Positions 1-7,800 of a stretch of DNA of 10,381 nucleotides are shown piece after piece; the first letter of the stretch is position 1, and every line of letters begins with the position of its first letter. Both the position numbers and the translations under genes were made by a program. Below the pieces are notes generated by a model. The model was given only the letters and a program-made list of their open reading frames with translations. It was not told the DNA's origin and made no database searches. Source of the stretch: Clostridiales bacterium (GTDB lineage Bacteria; Bacillota; Clostridia; Oscillospirales; CAG-272); contig JAEEGW010000107.1 in assembly GCA_016280525.1 (NCBI GenBank), positions 1-10,381 on the forward strand. The letters are read 5' to 3'.

Positions 1-1
1 A

Positions 2-574
2 AAGCTGGGCGTTGACGGCGAGGATATGCTCGTCGGCCGCGGCATATCGTACTGCGCAACGTGTGACGGCGCGTTCTTCCGCGGCAAAAAGGTCGCGGTC
101 GTGGGCGGCGGCAACACCGCGCTTGAAGACGCTTTGTATCTGTCTGATATAGCGGAAACCGTATATCTGATCCACCGCCGCGACGAATTCAGAGGAGACG
201 ATACCTCGGCTGAGCTGTTAAAAGCGCGTGAAAACGTCAAATTCGTTTTAAACAGCCGCGTGACGAAGCTGACGGCGGAAAAGCGCCTTAAAAGCATTGA
301 GGTGACGGACAAGGACGGCAATATCACGGAGCTTGAAGTGAACGGTCTTTTCGTCGCCGTAGGCAGGATACCGGAAAACCGCGCGTTTGATAACGTCCTT
401 GAACTTGACTCCGCCGGATACGCCGTATCCGGCGAGGATTGCAGAACGAAAACGCCCGGCGTGTTCGTTGCCGGGGACAACCGTGCAAAAGAGCTGCGGC
501 AGCTCGTTACCGCCGCCGCGGACGGCGCGTCGGCAGCGACGGAAGCTGTGAAATATATAAATTCAACAAAATAA
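2..574 (+). CDS. trxB: Thioredoxin reductase, C-terminal part (5' end outside window)
   Basis: NADPH:thioredoxin oxidoreductase, a cytosolic FAD enzyme that passes electrons from NADPH to thioredoxin. The open frame enters from the window edge in frame 2, so about 190 of the usual 300-320 residues are present and the N-terminal FAD-binding fold is missing. Visible features in order are the redox-active CATC cysteines (codons at 53 and 62), the NADPH-binding loop VVGGGNTA, the HRR-x-x-x-R arginine cluster that contacts the 2'-phosphate of NADPH, and near the C-terminus GVFVAGD followed by RQLVTAAADG, which closes the FAD site. This order and spacing is that of TrxB rather than of ferredoxin/flavodoxin-type reductases, which lack the CxxC. 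The ATG at 26 is internal, because homology continues upstream of it (KLGVDGED). A small winged-helix gene follows after 19 nt, probably in the same transcript. No anomalies are seen in the visible part. Confidence 0.95.
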   Translation, partial: KLGVDGEDMLVGRGISYCATCDGAFFRGKKVAVVGGGNTALEDALYLSDIAETVYLIHRRDEFRGDDTSAELLKARENVKFVLNSRVTKLTAEKRLKSIEVTDKDGNITELEVNGLFVAVGRIPENRAFDNVLELDSAGYAVSGEDCRTKTPGVFVAGDNRAKELRQLVTAAADGASAATEAVKYINSTK

Positions 575-593
575 AAAAGAAAGGATAACGCTT

Positions 594-785
594 ATGGAGA
601 TCAGGGAAATGATCCTTCAGACAATGAGAGCCGCCGGAAAACCGCTGAGCGCAGCGGAAATAGCAAAGCTGACCGGTCTTGACAAAAAGGTAGTAACTCA
701 GGCGCTTGCTCTTCTGAAAAAGGACGGAGATATCGTTTCCCCGGTCCGCTGCAAGTGGGAGCCTAATGAAAAAGCCTCGCAATAG
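594..785 (+). CDS. Small winged helix-turn-helix protein (63 aa)
   Basis: A 63-residue protein that is essentially one winged-helix domain. An N-terminal helix (about residues 2-14) is followed by PLSAAEIAKLTGLDKKVVTQ (about 17-36), which reads as HTH helices 2 and 3, then a third-helix extension ALALLKKDG and a two-strand wing (about 44-55, DGDIVSPVRCKWEP). Fold families of this kind include small MarR/ArsR-like and Z-alpha-like domains, but no ligand or metal site is visible, so the target is unknown. The start is supported by a purine-rich Shine-Dalgarno AAGAAAGG at 577-584, nine bases before the ATG. The gene lies 19 nt after trxB and is probably co-transcribed; whether it regulates trxB is only a guess. 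Oddly, its last codons and stop lie inside the transcription terminator. It is a real gene judging by RBS, coherent fold and operon position; the function call is generic. Confidence 0.8.
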   Translation: MEIREMILQTMRAAGKPLSAAEIAKLTGLDKKVVTQALALLKKDGDIVSPVRCKWEPNEKASQ

Positions 786-797
786 CGAGGTTTTTTT
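769..797. terminator. Bidirectional intrinsic terminator overlapping the stop codon
   Basis: Stem CCTCGC (775-780), loop AATA (781-784), stem GCGAGG (785-790), then seven T (791-797) on the plus strand. The five A at 769-773 supply a T-run for the minus strand, one base after the stem. It therefore can end both the trxB transcript and the convergent sigma-operon transcript. The stop codon TAG (783-785) spans the loop and the first base of the 3' arm, so a ribosome finishing the winged-helix gene would cover the hairpin. Confidence 0.85.
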
Positions 798-807
798 GTG
801 CAGTTGT

Positions 808-904
808 AGGGCGGGGGCTTGCTCCCGCCGTTTGCCTTCTCCTTTTGGAGAAAGTGTCGGCTTTGCCGACGGATGAGGCTGCGGCGGGAGCAAGCTCCCG
901 CCCT
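808..904. repeat. Compound palindromic intergenic element with 23-nt terminal inverted repeats
   Basis: The ends, 808-830 and 882-904, are inverted copies of each other over 23 nt with one mismatch. The right end is itself a perfect palindromic hairpin (GGCGGGAGC, AA, GCTCCCGCC), and the left end is the same with one mismatch. Between them are two more hairpins: TTCTCC/GGAGAA with a TTTT loop (about 838-851) and GTCGGC TTT GCCGAC (856-870). The element fills most of the 127-bp gap between two convergent genes. From memory, sequences close to the central part (CCTCATCC...GCCGAC) recur in intergenic DNA of Oscillospiraceae, which would make this a REP- or MITE-like dispersed repeat. That copy number cannot be shown from this window. 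No transposase or clear target-site duplication is visible. Confidence 0.75.
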
Positions 905-912
905 GCCAAAAA

Positions 913-3900
913 TTATTTCACCACCACGTCAAACGGATATTCCCAGCATTCTCTTTCATATTTTCCGTCTATAAGGCGGCCTTTTATTATAAATGAGACG
1001 TAAACACGGTAAACGCCGTTGTCTGCGGTCTTGAAAAACCGGTTCAGATCATCAAAAGTTCCCACAGACGGATAACACGGATTTTCGTTTTCGTCATAAC
1101 ATCCTATCCCGTCTATCTCCGTACCGTTTCCGGCGTCGTCATATCTGAAAACCAGATCGCCGCCGTCATATTTTATCACAGCAACGTATGACGGTGCCAA
1201 ACCGTTACATCCGTCTACCCATGATCCGCTTCTGTCGTCATACATCTCACACCAGCAGAAATATCCGTCCGGATATATAGTTCCGTTGCCGTTGCTTACC
1301 GTCAGATACACGGGTCTTTTTGCGTCGCTCGTCTCCTTATACTCAACGTAAACGTTGAACGGATAAACGTAATATCCGGTCACTGTCGTACCGTCGTTCA
1401 TATTGAAATCATTAAGGTAAAACGAAACGACAGCCCTGTATATTCCGCTCTTTGCGCTTTCAAGATACGCGTTCAGTCTGTTAATCGTAGGCCCTTCTGT
1501 CAGGACTGCGCCTGTGTTTATATCGTATAACTCATATTTTATAAGCCGCTGCGGCAGGTATTTATCTGTAAGCGCGTTGTAATTCACGCTGAGTCCCTCG
1601 CCGTAATTGACCGTCGGTATATTTTTCGCGTCTGATACGCCGTTTCCTGTTGTTTTTACTGTTTTTCCGTTTTCATATACGTCAACGTGGTCGGGATATG
1701 CGTCCGGATATATGCGTCCGTCGCCCGCGACGGACAGATAAACGGGCGCTTTTCCTTTTTGTCCGAACATTATCTCAAACGAATAATGCGCATACGCGTT
1801 GCTGTTTTTCATGTCCACGGTTATATAAATACTGTCCGCGCCGTCCTGCAGTGCTTTTGTTATCGCGTTGTTCAGACTGTCAAGCGAGTTGTGCGATACC
1901 GTATCGTTATATCCGCCCTGAACTCTTACCGTGCTTTCGATTTCTACTACGCTCGCCTTGTTTATCGCGCTGACCGTCATACCGGTCTTGTAATATATCA
2001 GGATATCCTCTCTGCCGACAATCTCAAGCTCATATCCGGTAAACGTTTCCCATTCCGGAATAAGACCGTTTATCTTTTCTCCGTTTGCTCTGACCTCTAT
2101 AAGATCAATAAACTCTTGTGTAGGATAGGTTTCCGTCTCAGCCGACTGTATTTTCACGTCAAACGGATACTCCCATCCCGTTGATTCGTATTGACCGTCA
2201 ATAAGCCGTCCTTTTACGCTGCACGTTACCGTAATGCGGTACGTGCCGAGCTCGGCGTGCTTGAAGAAACTGTTTATCTCGTCGCGTGAAACGTTCCAAT
2301 ACTCTTCGCCTTTATTGATCCGAAACGATAAGCTCGTGCCGTTTCCGGCTTCCTTGTATCCGATCTTTATCGCGGCGCCTCCGTCAAATTCTATTACGGG
2401 TACGTTCTCCGCCCATACGGCACCCGCGCCGTCGCCTTCAAGCCAGCCGCCTTCTTCGTCCCGGTATTCCGTCGTCCACAGAAAGTACGCGTCCGGATAT
2501 ACAGTCTGATTTCCGCATTTAACGGTCAGATAAACGGGATGCTTTCCGTTTGTCATATCAGGCTCTATCGGCTCCGCGGGTGTCGTAACGATAACATCAA
2601 ACGGATAATCATACGTTGAATTGATAAAATTTCCGTATTCGTCGTGCGTTTCGCGTTTGATGCGTATGACTATTCTGTATTCGCCTTCGACCGCGTCTTT
2701 CAGATAGTCGTTTACTTCCTCAAGCGTCCAGCTTTTTTTGTCGCTGAAAGCGATCCAATAACTTACGTTTGCAATATTTCTTTCGTCATAATCGGCCTTC
2801 ATGCCGTCGTTAACGTAAGTTATATACGGAACTTTATTTGACATATACGCATTGTCTTCGTCAACGCCTCCGCCGTAAGCGGCGTACGCGTCGGGGATTA
2901 TCGTTTTTGCGCCGCAGGTCACTTTCACCGTAAGGTCCGGGGTCTCCGGATCATGCAGATCCGGACCCGTCGTTTCCTCCGGTTCGGTCGTTTCTTCCTT
3001 TATCAGCACTTCAACGTCAAACGGATAATCAAATCCTTCGACTGTATCGCCATATGTGAAGCTGAACCTGATCACAAAGCGGTATGTGCCGGTATGCGCG
3101 TGCTTAAGATAGTCGTTGATATAATCAACGGAGATATGTTCTTCCTCATCACTGCCGTAACGTCTGTAACCGACGTAACATCTGCCGGACGGCTGCACGT
3201 AAGCAATATCGATATCACTTCCGTCATAATGCAGGACGGGTACGTTTTTCGCGACTTCCGTGCCCCAGAGCCATGCGTCCGGATAAATGATCTCGTTTGC
3301 GTCAAAAACTTTTAAATAAACGGGAGGCTTCCCTTCTTTATACGTGCCGGGCAGTGTTATATCCGTCGTTTCCGCCGTTGTTTCGGTTTCGGTATCTGTC
3401 TCCGTTTCTGTTTCGGACACGTTATCCGAATCAGGCTCGGTTTCCATTACCGTCACTTCCGTTGTCCAGACAGCGACGTCAAACGGGCATTCCCACGCGC
3501 TTGACTCGAATTTGCCGTCTATCTCGCGTCCGGTTACTGTAAAAGACGCGATGACGCGGTATACGCCCTGCTCGGCTTCGCTGAAAAATCCGCTCAGATC
3601 GCCGTCGCCGGAATACACGGGTTTTTCGTTTTGTTTGATGCTGTAATGCACCTCCGACGCGTTTTCATAGCCGATCTCCAACGACACTCCGTCAAACGCT
3701 ATATCCGGCACAGCCTTCACCGTCTCGGCACCGGCGCCGTCGGCGTCTATCCACGCTCCGTCACCGTCCGAATATTTTTCCGACCACAAAAAGTAGGCGT
3801 TCGGGTATATCGTTTCGCCGCCGCTTTTGACCGTCATGTAAACCGGGGCGCGTAGTTTATCCGTACCGCAGTCGTCGTCGGTCACCTGCTCCGTGTCCGT

Positions 3901-4200
3901 TACGTCGGGATCGGTCAGCTCCCCGGATATACCGACGGTATCTGAGGTCAGCGGGTCGATCCTGGAAGCGCCGAGCTTTTCAAGATATTTGAGGCCTATG
4001 AACGTGCCGCCGCAGACGAGCACGGCAACGAGCACGAGCCCCGCCGCGTACACCGCGGGCTTTTCAAAAAATCTCTCTTTTCTCTGCGCTCCGGCGTAGT
4101 TGATATTTACGAATCCCGGGTCTTTTATATCTTTTTTTACGCCTTCATACCTTTTTTGAAGGATTTTTTCTATATTATTGTAATCGCCGTTTTTCTTCAT
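913..4200 (-). CDS. Giant single-pass membrane protein with extracellular repeat array, sigma-factor partner (putative anti-sigma/sensor)
   Basis: A 1095-residue protein not recognised as a named family. Residues 1-48 are short, charged and presumably cytoplasmic; 49-70 form one strong transmembrane helix (AVYAAGLVLVAVLVCGG); the rest should be outside. The exterior holds about seven related units at roughly 118-244, 292-398, 423-538, 554-684, 696-812 (degenerate), 818-952 and 962-1094. Each opens with PVYLTV-like and IYPDAY-like strands and closes with GxYRxxVxF and a YPFDV strand, suggesting a beta-sandwich. Acidic Thr/Glu/Pro-rich linkers separate several units (for example 253-280). The start overlaps the sigma gene stop as ATGA, and GGAGGGG lies five bases upstream inside that gene, so translation is coupled. 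Position suggests an anti-sigma factor or signal receptor. However, no zinc anti-sigma HxxxCxxC motif is seen and the cytoplasmic tail is very short. The array could equally bind polysaccharide or a cell-wall ligand. Confidence 0.85.
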   Translation of the reverse strand: MKKNGDYNNIEKILQKRYEGVKKDIKDPGFVNINYAGAQRKERFFEKPAVYAAGLVLVAVLVCGGTFIGLKYLEKLGASRIDPLTSDTVGISGELTDPDVTDTEQVTDDDCGTDKLRAPVYMTVKSGGETIYPNAYFLWSEKYSDGDGAWIDADGAGAETVKAVPDIAFDGVSLEIGYENASEVHYSIKQNEKPVYSGDGDLSGFFSEAEQGVYRVIASFTVTGREIDGKFESSAWECPFDVAVWTTEVTVMETEPDSDNVSETETETDTETETTAETTDITLPGTYKEGKPPVYLKVFDANEIIYPDAWLWGTEVAKNVPVLHYDGSDIDIAYVQPSGRCYVGYRRYGSDEEEHISVDYINDYLKHAHTGTYRFVIRFSFTYGDTVEGFDYPFDVEVLIKEETTEPEETTGPDLHDPETPDLTVKVTCGAKTIIPDAYAAYGGGVDEDNAYMSNKVPYITYVNDGMKADYDERNIANVSYWIAFSDKKSWTLEEVNDYLKDAVEGEYRIVIRIKRETHDEYGNFINSTYDYPFDVIVTTPAEPIEPDMTNGKHPVYLTVKCGNQTVYPDAYFLWTTEYRDEEGGWLEGDGAGAVWAENVPVIEFDGGAAIKIGYKEAGNGTSLSFRINKGEEYWNVSRDEINSFFKHAELGTYRITVTCSVKGRLIDGQYESTGWEYPFDVKIQSAETETYPTQEFIDLIEVRANGEKINGLIPEWETFTGYELEIVGREDILIYYKTGMTVSAINKASVVEIESTVRVQGGYNDTVSHNSLDSLNNAITKALQDGADSIYITVDMKNSNAYAHYSFEIMFGQKGKAPVYLSVAGDGRIYPDAYPDHVDVYENGKTVKTTGNGVSDAKNIPTVNYGEGLSVNYNALTDKYLPQRLIKYELYDINTGAVLTEGPTINRLNAYLESAKSGIYRAVVSFYLNDFNMNDGTTVTGYYVYPFNVYVEYKETSDAKRPVYLTVSNGNGTIYPDGYFCWCEMYDDRSGSWVDGCNGLAPSYVAVIKYDGGDLVFRYDDAGNGTEIDGIGCYDENENPCYPSVGTFDDLNRFFKTADNGVYRVYVSFIIKGRLIDGKYERECWEYPFDVVVK
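919..3849 (-). repeat. Coding repeat array, about seven 105-135-residue units
   Basis: Unit positions on the minus strand are approximately 3849-3469, 3327-3007, 2934-2587, 2541-2149, 2115-1765 (strongly diverged), 1749-1345 and 1317-919. Two subtypes can be seen. Type A (first, fourth, seventh) has a YFLW/YFCW start, a Gly/Asp-rich W-containing insert and a G-R-x-I-D-G-x-[YF]-E-...-W-E-[YC]-P-F-D-V end. Type B (second, third, sixth) lacks the insert and ends in D-Y-P-F-D-V or V-Y-P-F-N-V. The order is A-B-B-A-degenerate-B-A, consistent with duplication of a three-unit block. Unit boundaries were set by eye from the PVYLTV and YPFDV landmarks. Confidence 0.8.
3361..3444 (-). repeat. Thr-Glu-rich low-complexity tract in the repeat protein
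   Basis: Residues 253-280 of the giant membrane protein are almost only Thr, Glu, Asp and Ser, with a run of Thr-Glu dipeptides. They form a flexible acidic linker between the first and second extracellular units. At DNA level the minus strand carries imperfect hexamer repeats (Thr-Glu codon pairs), a slippage-prone design that could change linker length between strains. Confidence 0.85.
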
Positions 4201-4670
4201 TTCAGCCCCTCCGTGCGGGAAAGCTTTTTAAGCGCCCTGTAATATTTTGTTTTAACGGTAGAGAGCGGGATGTCGGCATCAGCCGCTATCTCTTCAAGCG
4301 TACAGCCGTATACGAAGCGCATCGTAAGTATAAGATGCGTTTTCTTGTCAAAACCGCAGCGGGATATAATATCAAAAAATTCAACGTTTTCCATATCCGC
4401 GTCGTATGAAAACGCCTCGGACAGCTCTTCTATGCTTGACGCCGTGCGGTTCCTTTTATAAATATCCTTTGCTTCGTTATATACGGCTTTGAGAAGCCAC
4501 GCGTCAAATTTGGAGTCGTCCTTCAATTTGTGCAGATTTGCCCATACCGACGCCACGGCTTCGGAGACGGCGTCCTTGGCGTCCTCCGTGTTGCGCACCA
4601 CGGAATACGCCGCCGCAAAAAGGTCTTTTCTTTTTGCCTGAACGCGATCGGAAAATTCCTCTTTTTCCAT
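4197..4670 (-). CDS. RNA polymerase ECF-type sigma-70 factor
   Basis: A 157-residue group IV sigma factor that would redirect RNA polymerase to a stress or envelope regulon. The region-2 domain (about 8-75) shows the usual run AYSVVRNTEDAKDAVSEAVA followed by KFDAWLLKAVYNEAKDIYKR, matching the core-binding and -10 recognition helices. After a short variable linker, region 4 (about 105-152) has LTMRFVYGCTLEEIA and a helix-turn-helix ending IPLSTVKTKYYRALKKL, which reads the -35 element. Regions 1 and 3 are absent, as in ECF factors. The ATG at 4670 is fixed by an excellent Shine-Dalgarno (AGGAGG at 4678-4683, seven bases away). The stop overlaps the start of the giant membrane protein by four bases, the arrangement typical of sigma/anti-sigma pairs. 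A strong housekeeping-type promoter lies 60 bases upstream, with a weaker ECF-like candidate between. I cannot assign it to a numbered ECF group. Confidence 0.93.
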   Translation of the reverse strand: MEKEEFSDRVQAKRKDLFAAAYSVVRNTEDAKDAVSEAVASVWANLHKLKDDSKFDAWLLKAVYNEAKDIYKRNRTASSIEELSEAFSYDADMENVEFFDIISRCGFDKKTHLILTMRFVYGCTLEEIAADADIPLSTVKTKYYRALKKLSRTEGLK

Positions 4671-4685
4671 CTCCCCACCTCCTTT
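4671..4685 (-). promoter_or_regulatory. Strong ribosome binding site of the sigma factor gene
   Basis: On the minus strand AAAGGAGG, continuing into GTGGGGAG, ends directly before the ATG at 4670. The AGGAGG core has seven-base spacing. It is one of the strongest in the window and decides the start codon. Confidence 0.85.
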
Positions 4686-4694
4686 GACATATAT

Positions 4695-4721
4695 GACTGA
4701 AAAAACGGCAAAAAAGTTTCA
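4695..4721 (-). promoter_or_regulatory. Candidate ECF-type (autoregulatory) promoter
   Basis: On the minus strand TGAAAC (4721-4716) is followed after 17 bases by AGTC (4698-4695), with a T-rich spacer. Many Firmicute ECF factors read a TGAAAC-like -35 and a CGTA/CGTC-like -10 about 16 bases apart, and usually transcribe their own operon. The -35 match is good, but the -10 is imperfect and the spacing is one base long. The predicted leader would be under 20 nt, just enough to hold the ribosome binding site. Suggestive only. Confidence 0.25.
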
Positions 4722-4729
4722 GCAAATTT

Positions 4730-4758
4730 ATTTTATATCAAAATTTTTTCACTGTCAA
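4730..4758 (-). promoter_or_regulatory. Sigma-A promoter of the sigma factor operon
   Basis: TTGACA (4758-4753), a 17-base spacer, then TAAAAT (4735-4730) on the minus strand. The -35 is perfect, the -10 has one mismatch, and the surroundings are AT-rich. Transcription would start near 4723, giving a leader of about 53 nt. Confidence 0.75.
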
Positions 4759-4835
4759 TACTTTTTTAATAACAATTCCGCTTGACGCGGCGGCTGCTGT
4801 ATATTTTACTTTTTTATTTTTCATTATCAAAACAC

Positions 4836-4864
4836 TTGAAATAAGTCGGTTTTTGTGATACAAT
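4836..4864 (+). promoter_or_regulatory. Sigma-A promoter of the P-type ATPase gene
   Basis: TTGAAA (4836-4841), 17 bases, then TACAAT (4859-4864), with TG one base before the -10 (extended -10). The leader would be about 28 nt, ending in a weak purine-rich site (GAGAGAG) before the ATG at 4899. A second TATAAT at 4870-4875 has no matching -35. No operator-like repeat is obvious between this promoter and the divergent one. Confidence 0.7.
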
Positions 4865-4898
4865 ACGCGTATAATGACGGCTTTAAAAGAGAGAGTAT

Positions 4899-7800
4899 AT
4901 GAAAAAAAGTGATATAAAAAGAGAGCCGATAGAGCGTATAGAAGCTGACGTGAACGTCGGGTTAAGCAGCAGGCAGGCGGAAGAGCGCGTTGCCAAAGGA
5001 TACGGCAATACTGCGACCGATCCGAACGAAAAAAGCACGCTCGGGATCGTGGCGGGCAACCTGTTCACGTTTTTCAACGTGGTTTTATTCGTCATAGCCG
5101 CGGTCTTCGCTGCGTTTATAATCGTTTTAAAGGCGATAGGTAGGTCAGATATTGCGGACACTTATTTCGGCATATCGAAATTCATGTTTATTATCCCCGC
5201 GCTGATGAACGTGGGCATGGGTTCGTTTCAGGAGATCAAAAGCCTTCAGGTCATAAAAAAGCTCCGCATAGTTACCGAAACTAAATGCAGGGTCAATAGA
5301 GACGGCAGACAGATAACGGTCGAGGCGAACAAGATCGTGCTTGACGATATAGCCGTGATATCCGCCGGAGATCAGGCGTCCGCCGATCTTACGGTCGCCA
5401 CGGGCGAGGTCTACGTTGACGAGTCTATGCTTACGGGCGAGGCGGACCACGTAAAAAAGACCGCGGGCGACACGATCCTCTCCGGTTCCGCTGTTATTGT
5501 CGGCGAGGCGAGGTGCAGAGTGACGGCGGTCGGTAACGATACGTACGCGTCAAAGCTGACGAGAAAAGTTAAAAGCGGCGCGCGTCACAAGTCCGAGCTT
5601 ATGAGCACGATAATGAAAATAATTAAAATAATCACCGCCGGGCTCGGAATAGCTCTGACGTCCGTGTTTGCGACGCTTATTATTAAAATAGCGAGCTGCG
5701 GCGCAGACGCGTCCGTCTGGGGCATGGCGATGTCGCTTGACGACCCGGCGACGTGGGCACTCATAACGCTGACGGGCGGCACGTTCGGCATAGGTATGAT
5801 ACCTACCGGGCTCGTTCTCACGGCGTCCGTCGCGTTGATGGTATCGATCGCACAGCTTACGAAAAAGCAGACGCTCGTGCAGGAGCTTTACTCGCTTGAA
5901 AACCTGTCCCGCGTTGACATAATCTGCCTTGACAAGACCGGCACGCTGACCGACGGCACGATGACCGTCTCCGACGTAAAGGCGTTTATCCCGGCGGACG
6001 AGGTGTGCCGCCACGCAAAGGCGATAGTCGCCTCAGCGGGTGACAGAAACGCCACGATGGAGGCGGTCTACAAGAGATTCGGAATTGACGAAAACGCGGA
6101 TTTTAAAGAGATAATCCCGTTTTCAAGCGCAAACAAGTATTCCGGGCTCGTATATAAAGACGGCAGACGCCTTCTTATGGGCGCGCCGGAATATCTGCTC
6201 GATCCGGGCGACGAAAGGCTTGAAATTTCGGCCGCATACGCAAAAAAAGGCATGCGCGTAGTCGCCATGACGCTTGATAACGACCTTATTGCGTTTTTGG
6301 CGATAGAAGACCACGTGCGAGACACCGCGCCGGACACGCTTAAGTTTTTCTCCGATAACGGCGTTACGGTAAAAGTAATTTCCGGCGACAATCCGCTGAC
6401 GGTAAGCAAAATAGCCGAGCAGTGCGGGATAAAAAACGCGGATAAATATATATCGCTGTCCGGCATACCGCTTGAAAAGATACCGGAGATAGCGGAAGAA
6501 TACACGGTATTCGCCAGAGTTTCCCCGGAGCAGAAGGAGGCGCTCGTCGCGGCTCTTCAGTCAAAGGGGCATAAGGTCGCGATGACCGGCGACGGCGTAA
6601 ACGATATACTTGCGCTCCGCCGCTCCGATTCGTCAATAACGTTTGCAAAAGCGACGGAGGCGGCAAAATCCTGCTCCGACGTCGTGCTTCTCGACAACGA
6701 TTTTTCACATCTGAAAGAGGTTGTGGGAGAAGGCAGACGCGTTATAAGCAACATACAGAAGACGGCTGTTCTGTACCTTATGAAAACGATAGCGGTCTTC
6801 ATATTCGCGTTTGCGCTCATACCGTTTGCAAAAGGGCAGATGTGGCTGTCAGTTGAAAACCTTTATATGCTTGAAGCGGCGGTCATAGGCACCGGCGGTT
6901 TCCTGCTCTCGCTTGAGCCGCAGCGCACGCCCATAAAAGGCTCTTTTATAAAAAACATACTCTCGCAGTCCGCAGCCGCGGGCATACTTGCGGCTCTGTC
7001 CATACTTTTGCCGATCCTGCTCAATACAATTCCGCAGCACTTCGGCGCCTTGCCTTTCGTTTCGGATATAAACGTCCGCCCGATGATGACGGTGTTTTTG
7101 ACCGCCGCAGGCTTTGTTGTGATATTCTCCATGTGCATACCGTTTAACAAATACCGGGCTTTCGTGCTCGTCGCGCTGACCGGCGTCGCGGTGATACTCG
7201 GAATGATGCTGCCCGCCTCTTATATAGGCGGCAAGACGATAGGCGAGGGGATGCTTTCATTTGACGCGTCCGCCGGGCAGACGATATTCGACTCACAGCT
7301 TTTGCGCGAGATGTTCCGACCCGGCAATTCCGAGGTCATAAAAAATCTCTTCTCCGACAGAAACAATTTCCTTGTTATAAGGCTGTTCTTCTATATCGCA
7401 GTACCGGTATTCGTGCTTGTGAGATTCGCAGTTGAAAACTACGCGAGAAAGCAGTTTAAAGACGTAAAGAAAAACAGATCTTTCAGAATAGGCAGAAGAC
7501 TGATGCTCGCCTCCGGCTTTGTTCTGATACTCCACGCCGTACTCTCCGCGATAGAGACGTTTGCGAACACGGGTTATATGGTGAATATAAGCGATAAATT
7601 CGATAAGCTGCAGGGCATAGCGTCGTTTATCAGCGTAGTTTACGTCATACTGCATCTTACCATAGGATATATCGGCTACAAGCTGTGGAAAGACCCGACG
7701 AAAAAGATGATAAAGATCGCGTTTGCCGCCGCCGTTGTCCTCGCGGTTATAACAGTTGCCGCAACGGTGCTGTCAAATTCTTTGATAACCGTGTCTTCCG

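Noticed and set aside
507..893. 128-aa minus-strand open frame across the end of trxB, the winged-helix gene and the palindromic element
   Set aside because: Its sequence is antisense to two well-supported genes and translates the intergenic repeat (Pro/Lys-rich, no fold, no Shine-Dalgarno). It is a by-product of the repeat.
1687..2184. 165-aa plus-strand frame opposite the repeat array
   Set aside because: Antisense shadow; similar plus-strand frames appear opposite several units because the units resemble each other at DNA level.
4779..4791. Small CCGC/GCGG hairpin between the divergent promoters considered as a terminator or operator
   Set aside because: Only four base pairs, no T-run and not placed at either promoter.
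4870..4875. TATAAT considered as the -10 of the ATPase promoter
   Set aside because: No acceptable -35 at 16-18 bases; the TTGAAA-17-TACAAT pair just upstream with an extended -10 explains the promoter better.
5550..6014. 154-aa minus-strand frame inside the ATPase gene
   Set aside because: Arg/His-rich shadow frame opposite the TM4 and DKTGTLT region, which is clearly coding on the plus strand.
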